Origin: SVTX01 sp045588675
GTDB lineage: Bacteria; Bacillota; Clostridia; Oscillospirales; CAG-272
Assembly (NCBI GenBank): GCA_045588675.1
Contig: JAZNER010000030.1
Span: 6,404 to 70,403 of the forward strand
Reading direction: 5' to 3'
DNA: 64,000 nt
A program made the translations under genes and the position numbers. The notes under the pieces were generated by a model. It was not told where the DNA came from. It saw only the letters and a program-made list of their open reading frames with translations, and searched no databases. Numbering within the stretch: position 1 is the stretch's first letter; every line of letters begins with the position of its first letter. This document shows positions 6,042 to 14,597 of this stretch, one piece after another.

Positions 6042-7366
6042 AGCCGCTGCATTGTTTCTGCGGTCACGCCAACGGTTAAGAATTTCCTTTCGGCGCGCGC
6101 TCTCTCTTGAGTCTCTACAAGCTTACGCGCTTTTTTAAGCACACGCTTAAGTACCTCTTTTTCCTCAACGGTCAATACTTCTGCTGTCGCTTTCTTTATC
6201 TGACTGTCAAGGATGTGCATACGGTTGAGTGTTTCCTCTGCGGCTTTCCTGTCTACCTTTTCGCCAAACTGCTGTTCCTTGTAAAGTCTGCCTTGCTCGG
6301 CTCTCTCGTCCTGAAGGTCTTTCAGATTTGAGAGTCTATCCTGGAAGATAGTCAAAGCATCATTTTCAGCTTCTGTAAGGTCGCTCACCTTGATTTCGTT
6401 AGCCGCCATTTCAAGCACTTCACGGTCAGTTAGCGTGTCGGTGCGCTGTTGTTCTTGAATTGTGTAGTCGGAATAATCATCATGATTTTCTTGGCTTGGC
6501 TGAACATACTCATAATACGACTGGCGTAATTGATTGTCGGGATGCGCTAACAGTACGTCCAATGCTTTTTTCAACTTATCGTAAGCACTGAAGGATTTAT
6601 TTATGCCAAATATATGACAAATAGCCTCCAACAACTTATCCCATGTACTGAGATGTGTTCTTTTGAGCTTTTCAACAAATTCGCGGTTAGCAAGTTCTGC
6701 GACAAGTTCTTTTGCATTCTTAATTCCATACTCTTTAGCGAATAAAGGATCGTCTTTAATCTTAAGGTGAACGGCGAAAATTTGTTCACAGGCTTTGTAC
6801 ATTTCCTTTGACATCATTGCCGTTGATTCTCCCTTTCTCACTTTAATGTATTCACTCATCGCATATACCATCGCTGTGTGTATCATTTCGTGCACGATAA
6901 TTCGTGCTTTTGTTTCAGCAGAAACCTTGCTATCTCCGAAATCCTCTTGACTAAGAACAACCTTACCTCTGTTTGCCATACCGCCGTGTTTCTGTTTGTG
7001 CTTGTCTATTATACTGGGTTCAACATAAACTCTAACGCCTGCGGTTACGCAGAAATCATACACCTTATCAAAAAGAACATCTAATTCGTATTCAATATTA
7101 ATGTCCTTGAAAATGCGTCTTATTTCTTGTAACAAGTATTCTCGGACACTTAATTGAACGCTTGTAGGAATTATCAATGCGCTTTTATCAAGTTTTGTGG
7201 CATCATCTTTGCTGTAGTCAAGATAAACTCTGCTCTGCTCCTGAACGGTATCATCATCCACCTTGCCAAGCTGTTCCTCGGTTTCTACTTCTGCTTGAAC
7301 TCCTTGCAGGTCACCTTGTTCTTCGCTATTTCCGATGGTATTCCTTTCGGATATAGCAGTTTGCAT
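6035..7366 (-). CDS. Mobile-element protein with HEMIH metallopeptidase-like motif (remnant of a large polyvalent protein)
   Basis: From ATG 7366 this reads 443 residues. The HExxH-type motif VHEMIHTAM lies at about residues 158-166, within a region (SIIDKHKQKHGG, GKVVLSQEDF) that looks like the peptidase-like domains of large phage/ICE polyvalent proteins. A long charged coiled-coil C-terminus follows. The same frame is open without any ATG upstream to about 7815, so the gene may be the 3' end of a much longer protein that lost its 5' part. Alternative starts are TTG 7609 and GTG 7261. The ATG 7366 overlaps the small gene at 7285-7521. Activity is unproven. Confidence 0.5.
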   Translation of the reverse strand: MQTAISERNTIGNSEEQGDLQGVQAEVETEEQLGKVDDDTVQEQSRVYLDYSKDDATKLDKSALIIPTSVQLSVREYLLQEIRRIFKDINIEYELDVLFDKVYDFCVTAGVRVYVEPSIIDKHKQKHGGMANRGKVVLSQEDFGDSKVSAETKARIIVHEMIHTAMVYAMSEYIKVRKGESTAMMSKEMYKACEQIFAVHLKIKDDPLFAKEYGIKNAKELVAELANREFVEKLKRTHLSTWDKLLEAICHIFGINKSFSAYDKLKKALDVLLAHPDNQLRQSYYEYVQPSQENHDDYSDYTIQEQQRTDTLTDREVLEMAANEIKVSDLTEAENDALTIFQDRLSNLKDLQDERAEQGRLYKEQQFGEKVDRKAAEETLNRMHILDSQIKKATAEVLTVEEKEVLKRVLKKARKLVETQERARAERKFLTVGVTAETMQRLW

Positions 7367-7521
7367 CTCGCCGTCCCCGGTATTCTTTGTATGCAGTCGT
7401 TGCACTTGGCTCGTATCGGTTTCAGTATTGGGTGATCGTGATTCTCCTGAATTATCCCCTGAAGCATTTCCTTCAGTTCTTCTTCCGTCGGCGGTCTCAG
7501 GTTGGGTTTCTTGCTGTTCAT
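7285..7521 (-). CDS. Small Cys-containing protein (78 aa)
   Basis: ATG 7521 follows GGAGG with a 6-nt spacer. The product starts MNSKKPNLRPPTEEEL and contains CNDCIQRIPGTARC plus a later Cys, arranged like a small metal-binding or structural knot. The YPKGIPSEI segment also looks like a conserved small-protein family rather than random translation. It lies 12 nt downstream of the 80-residue gene at 7534-7776, in the same frame. Another frame is open through the same DNA, so coding status should be weighed with the entry at 6035-7366. Confidence 0.5.
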   Translation of the reverse strand: MNSKKPNLRPPTEEELKEMLQGIIQENHDHPILKPIRAKCNDCIQRIPGTARCKLLYPKGIPSEIAKNKVTCKEFKQK

Positions 7522-7533
7522 ATGCATCCTCCG

Positions 7534-7776
7534 TTAAGTAAATTGTGGGTGTTCCGTCTGAATCATATTCAATTCTGTCAGTAACAAAGTTGACAATGCG
7601 AGGGAACAATACCTCGCTTTGTCCGACATTTCCTGTATTCTCTGACCTTCCTCTGTCGTCATGAACTCCTCTGAGGTCATCCCCTTGCTTCTGATGTACT
7701 GTTCCATTTCTTCCTGCATCTCGGTTAAGCTCAGCTCCTCCGATTCCAAGATTTCCATTATCGACTTGTACTTCAT
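7534..7776 (-). CDS. Small helical protein (80 aa), mobile-element type
   Basis: ATG 7776 has AAGGAA upstream. The product (start MKYKSIMEILESEELSL; later SKGMTSEEFM and QEMSDKARYC) is acidic and helical and resembles small ORFs carried by Clostridial conjugative elements. No function is assigned. It begins 40 nt after the alr stop on the same strand, so this marks the boundary between host genes and element debris. Confidence 0.5.
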   Translation of the reverse strand: MKYKSIMEILESEELSLTEMQEEMEQYIRSKGMTSEEFMTTEEGQRIQEMSDKARYCSLALSTLLLTELNMIQTEHPQFT

Positions 7777-7815
7777 TGTTAATGGTTCCTTTACATAAAT
7801 AATTATATCAAAGCT

Positions 7816-8943
7816 TTAAATATAGATTCTGGGCACTCTCTTTGATATTCCACAAATGATTTCATAACCAATCGTGTCAATTTGCTTAGCCATATCGTCG
7901 GCACTTAGCTTCTCTGCTCCGCTTTGACCTATAAGAGTTACCTCGTCGCCAATTTTGATACTCTTTCCTTTTTTCACAAGAGCGGTTACATCAATCATCA
8001 TCTGGTCCATGCAAACTCTGCCAACAATACCTGCCCTCTCACCGTCAATAAGAACATGTCCGCAATTCGAAAGGTCGCGTCTGTATCCGTCTGCGTAGCC
8101 TGTGGGCAAAATTGCAATCGTCATATCATTCTCTGCGACAAAGCTTCTTCCGTATCCAATGCTCTCACCCGTTTTTACATTTTTAACCATAGAAACGACT
8201 GTTTTCCAGGAAAGCACGGGAGCAATGCCCTCAGGCAAGCTATTTTCATAATCCGGCTTTAAACCATACATAACTATGCCGAGCCGCACTATTTGGTCGC
8301 CACCACAGTAGAGTCCTCCTGCAGAGTTCATACAATGAATATACGGAAGGTTCAAATCCCCTGTTTTCTCTTTTAATTGGTTGAATTTTTCAATTTGCGA
8401 TTTTGTAAATTCTATATTATCTTCACTGTGTGAATCCGCAACGCACAAATGGGTGAAAAAGCCGTTAAGCTTTATTTTTTCACTATACTTGCGAATGATT
8501 TTTTCACAATAATCTGTGTCGTCGCCGTCAATACCTATTCGGTTCATTCCCGTATCAATAGCAAGCTGGCACTTAATTTCAAGCCCAGACTGTGCAATTA
8601 ATTCGGCGTACTCCTCACAAAGCAAAGCTTGTGTTATATTAAAATTATATAAATCCTCAAAGTTTTCTCTTGGTGTGTAGCCAAGTATTAATATCTCACC
8701 GCCGACAGCCGCATTTCGAAGCGTTTTTGCTTCGTCAATATTGGAAACGGCAAACAGCTTAACTCCTCTCTCCCATAAAGCCCGACACACCTCAACATCT
8801 CCGTGACCGTACGCGTCAGCCTTCACAACAGCCATAATCTGAGCGGTGGGCGGTAGAGTTGACTTATATATATTGTAATTCTTAATTAGCTGTCCCAGAT
8901 TGATTTCAACCCAAGACCGCTTTGTATCAGTTGATATATACAC
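7816..8943 (-). CDS. alr: Alanine racemase
   Basis: The 375-residue protein matches the PLP-dependent fold III racemases. VVKADAYGHG (about residues 38-47) holds the PLP lysine, and DTGMNRIG and CMDQMMID are family motifs. It interconverts L- and D-alanine in the cytoplasm for peptidoglycan synthesis. The start is a GTG at 8943 with AGGAG 7 nt upstream. It lies 17 nt downstream of ddl on the same strand, making a two-gene D-Ala/D-Ala-D-Ala operon. It lacks the membrane domain of VanT serine racemases, so a vancomycin-resistance role is not indicated. Confidence 0.95.
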   Translation of the reverse strand: MYISTDTKRSWVEINLGQLIKNYNIYKSTLPPTAQIMAVVKADAYGHGDVEVCRALWERGVKLFAVSNIDEAKTLRNAAVGGEILILGYTPRENFEDLYNFNITQALLCEEYAELIAQSGLEIKCQLAIDTGMNRIGIDGDDTDYCEKIIRKYSEKIKLNGFFTHLCVADSHSEDNIEFTKSQIEKFNQLKEKTGDLNLPYIHCMNSAGGLYCGGDQIVRLGIVMYGLKPDYENSLPEGIAPVLSWKTVVSMVKNVKTGESIGYGRSFVAENDMTIAILPTGYADGYRRDLSNCGHVLIDGERAGIVGRVCMDQMMIDVTALVKKGKSIKIGDEVTLIGQSGAEKLSADDMAKQIDTIGYEIICGISKRVPRIYI

Positions 8944-8960
8944 TATATTTCTCCTATGAA

Positions 8961-9896
8961 TTATTCTAACGCTAAATCAACTATTTTCGAAGCAAGCTCC
9001 GAAAAGGAAATACCCGCTTCTTTTGCGGAATCGGGGAAAAGTGACATTGCTGTCATTCCGGGCAGAGTGTTGATTTCAATTACCATAGGTCCTTTTTTCT
9101 TGTCGATTATAAAATCAATTCTTGAAAGTCCACGACAGCCGATTGCCTCATAAGCCAGTATTCCAAGTCTTGAAACCTCGTCAGCTTCACGCTCAGAAAT
9201 TCTTGCGGGCAGAATATGATGGCACATTCCGGGGGTGTATTTTGATTCATAATCGTAAAACTCGTTTTCAGATGTAATTTCAATAATCGGGAGAGGTTGG
9301 GGATTTTCATTTCCCAAAATCGGCAATGTCACCTCAACTCCGTCAAGAAACTCCTCAGCTAAAAGGTAATCTCCGTATTTAAACACCTCGTCAACAGCCT
9401 CTTTCATCTGTTCCCTCTTGTTGACAATCACAACGCCAATGCTTGAGCCCTGTGTCGGTGCTTTTAAGACCATAGGAAGCCCGATTTTTTCAATAAGCAA
9501 ATCGATGAGAGCATCAAAGCTTTCTATGTTCTGCTTTTTTATTTCAATGAATTTGGCGGTTGGAATTTCTGCATATTCAAGCATTTTTTTGGTCAGGATT
9601 TTGTCCATAGCTATCGCACTCGAAGCAATTCCCGAGCCCGTGTAGCGAATGCCTGCCAGCTCGAGCGCTCCTTGAATTGAGCCGTCCTCACCGCCCTTGC
9701 CGTGAAGAGCCAAAAAGCACAAGTCCGGCTTTTTAGCGCACAATTCACTAAAATTATCACTTGTCAAATCAAAAAGACTTACATTTGAATAGCCTGCCTC
9801 CGCAAGCGCCTCAAAAACAGCCTTTCCGCTACGGAGCGATACCTCTCGCTCACTTGAAATGCCACCGCACACAACAACAATATTCAATTCTTTCAT
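8961..9896 (-). CDS. ddl: D-alanine--D-alanine ligase
   Basis: This 311-residue ATP-grasp enzyme joins two D-Ala molecules for the peptidoglycan stem. It shows the N-terminal VVCGGISSEREVSLRSG motif, LALHGKGGEDGSIQG, the ATP-binding LKAPTQGSSIGV and YDYESKYTPG. The last is the D-Ala-D-Ala-type omega-loop tyrosine motif rather than the D-Ala-D-Lac type. Catalytic arginine and metal-binding residues are near RIDFI and VIEINTLPGMT. Start ATG 9896 has GAGGAA 9-10 nt upstream. A dyad ATGTAC-ACA-GTACAT (9929-9943) lies in its leader and may be regulatory. Confidence 0.95.
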   Translation of the reverse strand: MKELNIVVVCGGISSEREVSLRSGKAVFEALAEAGYSNVSLFDLTSDNFSELCAKKPDLCFLALHGKGGEDGSIQGALELAGIRYTGSGIASSAIAMDKILTKKMLEYAEIPTAKFIEIKKQNIESFDALIDLLIEKIGLPMVLKAPTQGSSIGVVIVNKREQMKEAVDEVFKYGDYLLAEEFLDGVEVTLPILGNENPQPLPIIEITSENEFYDYESKYTPGMCHHILPARISEREADEVSRLGILAYEAIGCRGLSRIDFIIDKKKGPMVIEINTLPGMTAMSLFPDSAKEAGISFSELASKIVDLALE

Positions 9897-9982
9897 ATCT
9901 CTGTTTCCTCTGCTCTATGTAAATTTTTATGTACACAGTACATTATATTGTTGTTACTGTGGATTTTGTTCTTTTTTAATAT

Positions 9983-11140
9983 TTAAAGTCCGAGCTCCGA
10001 AAGAAGCTCTTTTGCAAACTGTTGCTTGTCAAGGCTCATACTTGAATTCAGTTCAAGCTCTTTGGCAGACATCTTCAGTCTTCCACCAAAAGCTATTCTG
10101 CCCCACCGTCTTATTTCCATAATAGGCGTCAGAACAGGATATTTATCGAGTATGGGATAGTAATTCTTAAGCTTATTATACGGTAGAAATATTCTACTGA
10201 GCAAATAAGATACTCGCCCGTTTTTCTTTTGCTGTTGTAAGGCTACTCGATTTTCCAGTGAACCGTAAACCCCACCCAAAAGAATATAATCCTGCATTTT
10301 TTGTGTAATATTTGTGTGCTCATAGCCATTCAACCATACATCACACAAACAAATGAGACATTCATAAAACTTGCAAAGACCTGCTTTATCCAGCAAAGCA
10401 TTAAGCTTTCTTTCATCAATCTGCAAATTTTGTCGCAACAAATATAAATCTATAAATGGACGCACTCCACATCCGCCAAACAAAAAATGGTACGCCATAT
10501 GGGCAACAATATGAAATATAAGAAATTCATCAGTAAGCCTATAGTTATATGACTTTCCTTCTGTCAGAACAGAATTTTCCCATACATCCTTGAGCACGGC
10601 ATCCAAAGCATCTATAGCCTCAAAAATATTGAAATGCAATTCAAGGTGCACTCCGCTTTGCGAGTAAAGTGAAATATCGTGATAGTTTCTTTTGCCGTCA
10701 GATGTGTAGCTCAATTTATCCTTCAAGGTTGAGAGAGCTTTGTCCAAATCCTCTTCATGCACAAGTATGTCAATGTCACAGCTTGTTCGCATCCAAGGCT
10801 CAGAATATAAATTGCGAATGACAGAGCCCTTGAGAGCTATAAAAGGAATTTGTGCTTCCTCTAAAACCTCTGTTATCTGATTTAATTCGTAAGCCAAACC
10901 CTCGTAACGATAGACGGCTGTCAAAATTGCTTTTTGAAATTTCAACGATATTTCGTCATTACCAAGCTTCCCTAAATCACATAACGCTTTACCCACAATG
11001 TGCACCATGTCGTGAGCCTTAGAAATGCTGTAAATATGAGAGAGCATATCTGAATTTATACTATCCAAGATGTTGCTGTCAACAGAAATCCCACATATTT
11101 CATAACGAATTAATGTGAGCATTATATCCTGTGCATTCAT
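9983..11140 (-). CDS. Nucleotidyltransferase-family protein of the polysaccharide operon
   Basis: The 385-residue protein has the pattern of the 'uncharacterised nucleotidyltransferase' family: FIALKGSVIRNLY (about 98-110) followed by RTSCDIDILV (about 117-126). The paired acidic residues in the latter are the expected metal ligands. C-terminal helices contain HIVAHMAYHFLFGG. Such proteins are frequent in capsule and exopolysaccharide loci, but their substrate is generally unknown. It is the last gene of the long leftward operon, 18 nt after capG. The role in polymer synthesis is inferred from context only. Confidence 0.7.
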   Translation of the reverse strand: MNAQDIMLTLIRYEICGISVDSNILDSINSDMLSHIYSISKAHDMVHIVGKALCDLGKLGNDEISLKFQKAILTAVYRYEGLAYELNQITEVLEEAQIPFIALKGSVIRNLYSEPWMRTSCDIDILVHEEDLDKALSTLKDKLSYTSDGKRNYHDISLYSQSGVHLELHFNIFEAIDALDAVLKDVWENSVLTEGKSYNYRLTDEFLIFHIVAHMAYHFLFGGCGVRPFIDLYLLRQNLQIDERKLNALLDKAGLCKFYECLICLCDVWLNGYEHTNITQKMQDYILLGGVYGSLENRVALQQQKKNGRVSYLLSRIFLPYNKLKNYYPILDKYPVLTPIMEIRRWGRIAFGGRLKMSAKELELNSSMSLDKQQFAKELLSELGL

Positions 11141-11158
11141 ATACGCTCTCCTTTCAAA

Positions 11159-12343
11159 TCAGAATTTTCTCCAAACCATCTTGTCAACAACGCCTGTATA
11201 GGATTGAATAATCTTAATAACCTTAGTTGATACATTTTCTTCTATGTAATCAGGCACGGGAATGCCGTTGTCACCCGATTTTACCATATCAATAGCAGTA
11301 GTAACTGCCTGCAAAAGCGACTTCTCATCAATGCCCGCCAGAATAAAGCACGCCTTATCAAGTGCCTCAGGACGCTCGGTTGACGTCCTTATACAAATTG
11401 CAGGAAAAGGCTTTCCTATGCTTGTAAAGAAGCTGCTTTCCTCAGGGAGAGTTCCGCTGTCAGAGACAACCGCAAACGCATTCATCTGCAAGCAGTTGTA
11501 GTCGTGGAAGCCAAGCGGCTCGTGCTGAATAACGCGCTTGTCAAGCTTAAATTTGCTTGATTGCAAACGGTTTCTGCTTCTGGGGTGACAAGAATACAAG
11601 ATAGGCATATCGTACTTTTCAGCCAGTGCATTGATAGCACTGAAAAGCGAATTAAAATTCTTTTCGGTGTCAATATTCTCTTCTCTGTGAGCGGAAAGCA
11701 AAATATATTTGCCCTTTTCAAGTCCAAGACGGGTATGAATGTCGCTCGCTTCAATTTCAGCAAGATTTTCACGCAAAACCTCTGCCATAGGAGAGCCTGT
11801 AACATAGGTTCTTTCCTTTGGCAATCCGCAATCGGCAAGATAGCGGCGTGCGTGCTCGGAGTACGCAAGGTTGACATCACTAATAATGTCAACTATTCTT
11901 CTGTTTGTTTCCTCAGGCAAGCACTCGTCCTTGCATCTGTTTCCTGCTTCCATATGGAAAATCGGAATATGTAGCCTTTTTGCTGAAATTGCAGAAAGGC
12001 AAGAGTTTGTATCGCCCAAAATAAGAAGTGCATCGGGCTTGATTTGATTCATCAGCTTATATGAGCAATTGATTATATTGCCAACGGTTGCGCCCAAATC
12101 ATCGCCAACCGCGTCCATATAAACCTCTGGCATATTAAGCTTCAAATCCTTGAAGAAAACGCCGTTGAGATTATAATCGTAGTTCTGACCCGTGTGGGCG
12201 AGAATACAGTCAAAATATTTGCGGCACTTATTTATCACCGCCGCAAGACGAATAATCTCAGGGCGCGTGCCGACGATTATGAGAAGCTTTAATTTTCCGT
12301 TGTTTTTAAAGGAAATATCGCTATAATCAAGTTTAATATCCAT
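11159..12343 (-). CDS. capG: UDP-GlcNAc 2-epimerase-type enzyme (CapG/FnlC)
   Basis: The 394-residue protein begins, after a short extension, with LLIIVGTRPEIIRLA, the signature of non-hydrolysing UDP-N-acetylhexosamine 2-epimerases. HTGQNYD, GDTNSCL, HMEAGNR and a C-terminal SDSGT motif follow. Directly downstream of capE and capF it is best read as CapG/FnlC. That enzyme performs the last C2 epimerisation, giving UDP-N-acetyl-L-fucosamine. Its start overlaps the capF stop (both at 12343), so the two are translationally coupled. WecB-like UDP-ManNAc formation is the alternative. Confidence 0.9.
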   Translation of the reverse strand: MDIKLDYSDISFKNNGKLKLLIIVGTRPEIIRLAAVINKCRKYFDCILAHTGQNYDYNLNGVFFKDLKLNMPEVYMDAVGDDLGATVGNIINCSYKLMNQIKPDALLILGDTNSCLSAISAKRLHIPIFHMEAGNRCKDECLPEETNRRIVDIISDVNLAYSEHARRYLADCGLPKERTYVTGSPMAEVLRENLAEIEASDIHTRLGLEKGKYILLSAHREENIDTEKNFNSLFSAINALAEKYDMPILYSCHPRSRNRLQSSKFKLDKRVIQHEPLGFHDYNCLQMNAFAVVSDSGTLPEESSFFTSIGKPFPAICIRTSTERPEALDKACFILAGIDEKSLLQAVTTAIDMVKSGDNGIPVPDYIEENVSTKVIKIIQSYTGVVDKMVWRKF

Positions 12344-13542
12344 TATTCCACCACCTCAAAAAATGTATCAGGTCTATCCTTATCAAATTGCTCGTTTGCC
12401 CACATAAGAGTAACCAAATCCTCTGTATCGGACAAATTAATTATATTGTGAGTATAACCCGGCAGCATATGAACCGCCTCGATTTTTTCACCCGAAACCT
12501 CGAAATTCAGAACCTCATCAGTGCCGATTTTCCTCATTTGAATAAGCCCTCTGCCGCTTACAACAATGAAAAATTCCCACTTGGTGTTATGCCAATGCTG
12601 ACCCTTTGTGATGCCCGGCTTTGAGATATTTACCGAAAACTGACCGCAATTTGTAGTTTTCAGAAGCTCGGTGAAGCTTCCTCTCGCATCAACGTTCATC
12701 TTCAAGGGAAACGCTATCTTTTTCTTAGGCAAATAGGACAAATATGTGCTATAAAGCTTCTTCGCGAAGCTATTTTCGGGAATTTCAGTTATTACAAGCG
12801 TTTTTGGTTGCTCTGAAAATGAGTACAGCAAATCAACAATTTCGCCTAATGTAGCCTTGTGCGTTAGAGGCGCAGCACAGTATTTTCCACCGTCGCAAAG
12901 CACCGTTTCAATACCGTCAAACTCGCAGTGATGCTCTTTTCCCTCAAGGGCTGAAATCATTTCGTCAACAAGGTCGTCAATGTATAAAAGCTCCAGCTGT
13001 ACGCTTCTATCATTCACCTGAATTGGCAAATCGTTTGCTATATTATTACAAAACGTGGCAACAGCAGAGTTATAGTTAGGTCTGCACCACTTGCCGAAAA
13101 GGTTTGGGAAGCGATATACAAGCACCTTTGCGCCCGTTTCCTCTCCATAACTGAAAACCAGCTCCTCGCCAGCCCTTTTGCTTCTTCCGTAATCGCTGTC
13201 ATACCGACCTATGCAGGTCGCCTGGATTGAGGAAGAAATCATTACCGGACAAGTGTTTTTATGTTTTTTCAGAGTGTCAAGCAGGGTTGATGCAAATCCA
13301 AAATTACCCTGCATAAATTCCTCGCTGTTCTGCGGTCTGTTCACGCCCGCAAGATTGAACACGAAGTCACATCTTTCACAAAATCTGTCAAGCAACGACT
13401 TGTCTGTGTCAATGTCATATTCAAAAATTTCTTCGACCGTGAGGCTTGGGTGCGTTCTGTCCTTACCGTCACGAATATTCTTCAAAGCTTCGCAAAGGTT
13501 TTTGCCCACGAAGCCAGATGAGCCTGTTATAAGAATTTTCAT
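12343..13542 (-). CDS. capF: CapF/FnlB: UDP-sugar reductase with C-terminal cupin
   Basis: Full-length 399-residue bifunctional protein. An N-terminal extended-SDR domain starts MKILITGSSGFVGKNL (the nucleotide-binding glycine motif) and has YGRSKRAGE as its Tyr-x-x-x-Lys. A C-terminal cupin at about 290-399 includes GITKGQHWHNTKWEFF, with metal-binding His residues, and HMLPGYTHNI. CapF epimerises and reduces the CapE product using NADPH on the way to UDP-L-FucNAc. Neighbours capE and capG complete the pathway. A cupin-less paralogue lies at 14578-15366. Confidence 0.93.
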   Translation of the reverse strand: MKILITGSSGFVGKNLCEALKNIRDGKDRTHPSLTVEEIFEYDIDTDKSLLDRFCERCDFVFNLAGVNRPQNSEEFMQGNFGFASTLLDTLKKHKNTCPVMISSSIQATCIGRYDSDYGRSKRAGEELVFSYGEETGAKVLVYRFPNLFGKWCRPNYNSAVATFCNNIANDLPIQVNDRSVQLELLYIDDLVDEMISALEGKEHHCEFDGIETVLCDGGKYCAAPLTHKATLGEIVDLLYSFSEQPKTLVITEIPENSFAKKLYSTYLSYLPKKKIAFPLKMNVDARGSFTELLKTTNCGQFSVNISKPGITKGQHWHNTKWEFFIVVSGRGLIQMRKIGTDEVLNFEVSGEKIEAVHMLPGYTHNIINLSDTEDLVTLMWANEQFDKDRPDTFFEVVE

Positions 13543-13556
13543 AGCTCTATTCCCTG

Positions 13557-14597
13557 TTATATCTCCGCAAGTCTTTCCTTAATGTAGGCAAGAGAAGCAA
13601 TTTTTTCTTTGGTTTCTTTAACGCTCAAAAGCTCGGTATTGTTTGAATTGAACTCGGTGAGCTTGTTTCTTTCCGTGTCGCCTTCCTTAAAATATTTATC
13701 ATAATTAAGTCCGCGCTTGTCACAGGGTACACGGTAGAAGTTACCCATATCAATAGCGTTTGCGCACTCCTCGTTTGTGAGCAGGGTTTCGTACATCTTT
13801 TCACCGTGACGGATACCGATTACCTTAATATCCTCTTCCTTGCCACCGAACAATTCCATAACTGCCTTTGCCTGTGTTTCGATTGTACAAGCAGGAGCCT
13901 TTTGAACAAGAATGTCACCGCTCTCACCGTTTTCAAATGCGAACAGCACAAGGTCAACCGCCTCGTCAAGCGACATAATAAATCTTGTCATTGTAGGCTC
14001 GGTAATGGTAATCGGCTTACCTGCTTTAATTTGGTCAATCCAGAGCGGAATTACAGAACCGCGGCTACACATAACATTTCCGTATCTTGTGCAACAAATC
14101 TTTGTTTTTTCAGGCGAAACTGTTCTGGATTTGGCAACTATAACCTTTTCCATCATAGCCTTTGAGGTGCCCATCGCGTTTACAGGGTAAGCCGCCTTGT
14201 CTGTAGAAAGACAAACTACATTCTTTACTCCTGCCTCAATAGCCGCCGTAAGAACATTCTCTGTTCCAAGAACATTGGTTTTTACCGCTTCGATCGGGAA
14301 AAACTCACAGGAAGGCACCTGCTTCAGCGCTGCCGCGTGGAATATGTAGTCAACACCGTGCATAGCATTTTTAACACTTGCAAGGTCACGAACATCACCT
14401 ATGTAGAATTTAAGTTTTTCAGCGTATTCAGGGTATTTAACCTGATATTCGTGACGCATATCGTCCTGCTTCTTCTCATCGCGGGAGAAGATTCTGATCT
14501 CACCGATATCTGTTGTCAAAAATCTGTTAAGCACGGCGTTACCGAAAGAACCCGTTCCACCGGTGATGAGTAAAGTTTTATTTGTGAAAAGCGACAT
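13557..14597 (-). CDS. capE: CapE/FnlA: UDP-GlcNAc inverting 4,6-dehydratase/5-epimerase
   Basis: This 346-residue extended SDR starts MSLFTNKTLLITGGTGSFG and contains HAAALKQVP and the catalytic NAMGTSKAMMEK segment, where Met replaces the usual Tyr as in CapE/FlaA1 enzymes. It converts UDP-GlcNAc to a 4-keto-6-deoxy intermediate with C5 inversion. ATG 14597 is chosen because AAGGAG lies 7 nt upstream; a longer frame to 14636 lacks a ribosome site. Its start lies inside the tail of the truncated capF copy. Confidence 0.93.
   Translation of the reverse strand: MSLFTNKTLLITGGTGSFGNAVLNRFLTTDIGEIRIFSRDEKKQDDMRHEYQVKYPEYAEKLKFYIGDVRDLASVKNAMHGVDYIFHAAALKQVPSCEFFPIEAVKTNVLGTENVLTAAIEAGVKNVVCLSTDKAAYPVNAMGTSKAMMEKVIVAKSRTVSPEKTKICCTRYGNVMCSRGSVIPLWIDQIKAGKPITITEPTMTRFIMSLDEAVDLVLFAFENGESGDILVQKAPACTIETQAKAVMELFGGKEEDIKVIGIRHGEKMYETLLTNEECANAIDMGNFYRVPCDKRGLNYDKYFKEGDTERNKLTEFNSNNTELLSVKETKEKIASLAYIKERLAEI

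Noticed and set aside
7816..9896. vanG/vanT-like glycopeptide-resistance pair
   Set aside because: The ligase carries the D-Ala-D-Ala-type YDYESKY loop, the racemase lacks a membrane domain, and no vanX/vanY/vanRS lies nearby. It is ordinary ddl-alr.
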